A DNA stretch of 64,000 nucleotides from Nakamurella sp. A5-74 (lineage in GTDB: Bacteria; Actinomycetota; Actinomycetes; Mycobacteriales; Nakamurellaceae), in contig NZ_CP159218.1 in the NCBI RefSeq assembly GCF_040438885.1, positions 620,001 to 684,000 of the forward strand, read 5' to 3'. This document shows positions 62,948 through 64,000 of this stretch, piece after piece. The notes under the pieces were generated by a model. It made no database searches, was not told the origin of the DNA, and was given only the letters and a program-made list of their open reading frames with translations. Within the stretch, counting starts at the first letter, position 1; each line of letters opens with the position of its first letter. The translations under genes were made by a program, and so were the position numbers.

Positions 62948-64000
62948 TCAGGAGCAGTCGGCGACGTAGGCGTCCTTCGTGTCGTTGACGTTGTCGGCGG
63001 TGATGACCGAGAACCCGGTCTGGATGTCCTTGGTCACCGGGCCACCGTCGAGCGCGGCGATGGCCTGGTCGACACCGTCGGTACCGATGGTGCCCGGCTG
63101 CTGGGCGACGAGCGCCTGCACGGTGCCCGCCTTCAGCGCATCGATCTGTGCCGGACCGGCATCGAAGCCGACGACCTTGACCTTGCCGGCCTTACCGGCC
63201 TGCTGGATACCCGTGGCGCTGCCCTGGGCGGCGAACAGGTTGGTGGCGAAGATACCGACGATGTCGGGATCCTTCTGCAGGGCCGCGGTGACGATCTGGG
63301 CGGCTGTCGCCGGATCATTGTGCGAATACTGCACATCGAGAGGCGTGTAGGTGCCGTCGGCCGCAGCCGCGTCGTTGAAACCCTTGGCCCTTGCATCGGT
63401 GGTGGAGATACCGGGATCGACCGAAACCACGAGCACCTTGCCGCCACCGGGGGCGAGCTGCTTGACCGCATCGAACGCAGCCTTGCCGCCACCGAGGTTG
63501 TCGGAGGCGATGGCCGAGGCCGCATAGGACGGATCACTGGTGGTGGTGTCCACCAGGATGATCTTGATGCCGGCCGCCGCGGCCTGGGCGAGCGGCGCCT
63601 GCATGGCGTCGACGCTGGTCGGGGCGATCAGGATCGCGTCCGGCTTGTTCTGCACCACCGAGTCGAGGATCGGCTTCTGCAGGGTCGGGTCGAACTTGGC
63701 CGGGCCCTGGGTGGTGACGGTGACGCCGAGCTTCTTCGCCTCGGCCTCGATGCCGCACTGCATGGTGATGTAGAAGTTGTCGCCGGTGACGCCCTGGATG
63801 AAGGCCAGGTTGTAGTTCTTGGACGCCTTGCTGGGAGCCACGACCGGCGACGAGGATTCCGAACCGGTCGAGCTACCGGGTGCGGAGCTTTCGGACGACG
63901 ACATCTCGGACGACGACTTCTCCGACGGCGATGTCTCGGACGACGACATCTCCGACGACGAAATCTCGGACGACGACATCTCGGACGACCCGGTCTCCGA
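62948..64000 (-). CDS. Sugar ABC transporter substrate-binding protein, 5'-truncated
   Basis: The frame runs off the window, so the signal peptide and lipobox are missing. The first 45 visible residues are a low-complexity Ser/Glu/Met linker (repeated SSSEM), like the stalk of the fasciclin lipoprotein. The rest is a Peripla_BP_4-type domain with NYNLAFIQGVTGDNFYITMQ, ILDSVVQNKPDAILIAPTSV, VDTTTSD and VVGFDAGPAQIDALKAGT, as in ribose/xylose-type binding proteins. The stop is followed by a hairpin. Permease and ATPase genes, if present, are outside the window. Confidence 0.9.
   Translation of the reverse strand, partial: SETGSSEMSSSEISSSEMSSSETSPSEKSSSEMSSSESSAPGSSTGSESSSPVVAPSKASKNYNLAFIQGVTGDNFYITMQCGIEAEAKKLGVTVTTQGPAKFDPTLQKPILDSVVQNKPDAILIAPTSVDAMQAPLAQAAAAGIKIILVDTTTSDPSYAASAIASDNLGGGKAAFDAVKQLAPGGGKVLVVSVDPGISTTDARAKGFNDAAAADGTYTPLDVQYSHNDPATAAQIVTAALQKDPDIVGIFATNLFAAQGSATGIQQAGKAGKVKVVGFDAGPAQIDALKAGTVQALVAQQPGTIGTDGVDQAIAALDGGPVTKDIQTGFSVITADNVNDTKDAYVADCS

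Overview
The window is high-GC DNA with dense genes, many GTG starts and repeated 4-base stop/start overlaps. Several markers point to an actinobacterium: the mycothiol deacetylase MshB, HspR with HAIR-type operators, DipZ, a DUF5926/SEC-C protein, an EtfD-like membrane iron-sulfur reductase, and a DUF3349 - small membrane protein - PitA block in the same order as Rv0543c-Rv0545c of Mycobacterium tuberculosis. The repertoire suggests a free-living relative of the Nakamurella/Frankia/Pseudonocardia groups; that placement is inference. No rRNA, prophage, insertion sequence or CRISPR array is seen; there is one tRNA. The window looks like ordinary chromosome with many intergenic repeats.

Layout. 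1-9.7 kb: end of a CDF metal exporter, a fasciclin lipoprotein, a membrane-anchored sulfite-oxidase-type enzyme, tRNA-Gly(CCC), dcd, a LacI regulator divergent from an EtfD-like reductase, and a Ser/Thr kinase whose 3' end overlaps a von Willebrand A protein on the other strand. 11.8-16.1 kb: a repeat-rich small protein, a GH15 hydrolase, a DoxX protein and mshB. 16.1-19.3 kb: a four-gene minus-strand operon (PIG-L deacetylase, NodS-like methyltransferase, small acyl-CoA dehydrogenase-like protein, glycosyltransferase) in which every junction is a 4-base overlap; its product is unknown. 19.5-25.5 kb: dps, then dnaK-grpE-dnaJ-hspR behind two HAIR-like operators. clpB at 31.9-34.6 kb has a third such operator, so the HspR regulon is split over two loci.

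25.6-31.6 kb: a secreted protein, a Na+/H+ antiporter, a CYTH/degenerate-CHAD protein coupled to an AI-2E family permease, and an SRPBCC protein. 35.6-39.7 kb: a tightly overlapping membrane-lipid operon (cyclopropane-synthase-like methyltransferase, DUF1295, FAD amine-oxidase-like protein, DUF1365). 39.9-43.9 kb: an acyl-CoA dehydrogenase-like protein, DUF3349/PitA with a PHO-box-like repeat upstream, and msrA. 44.2-47.7 kb: an IclR regulator, gluconate-2-dehydrogenase subunit 3, GMC oxidoreductase, and an ABM monooxygenase. 47.8-53.1 kb: an FUSC permease, a two-component system and 3-hydroxybutyrate dehydrogenase. 53.2-64 kb: two DinB-like paralogues, an Fpg/Nei glycosylase, rhodanese, a DUF4328 protein, DipZ, a SEC-C protein, UppP, an APH-like kinase, a CPBP protease, and a partial sugar-binding lipoprotein.

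The most unusual non-coding feature is the set of intergenic repeats. These include a 60-base element with CGCATTCC/GGAATGCG ends (three copies near 4.6 kb, a diverged copy of identical length near 62.7 kb), a GGTCGAG...GTCGAGAC family at six or more sites, and three nested palindromes in which two direct copies of a short word are followed by two inverted copies.
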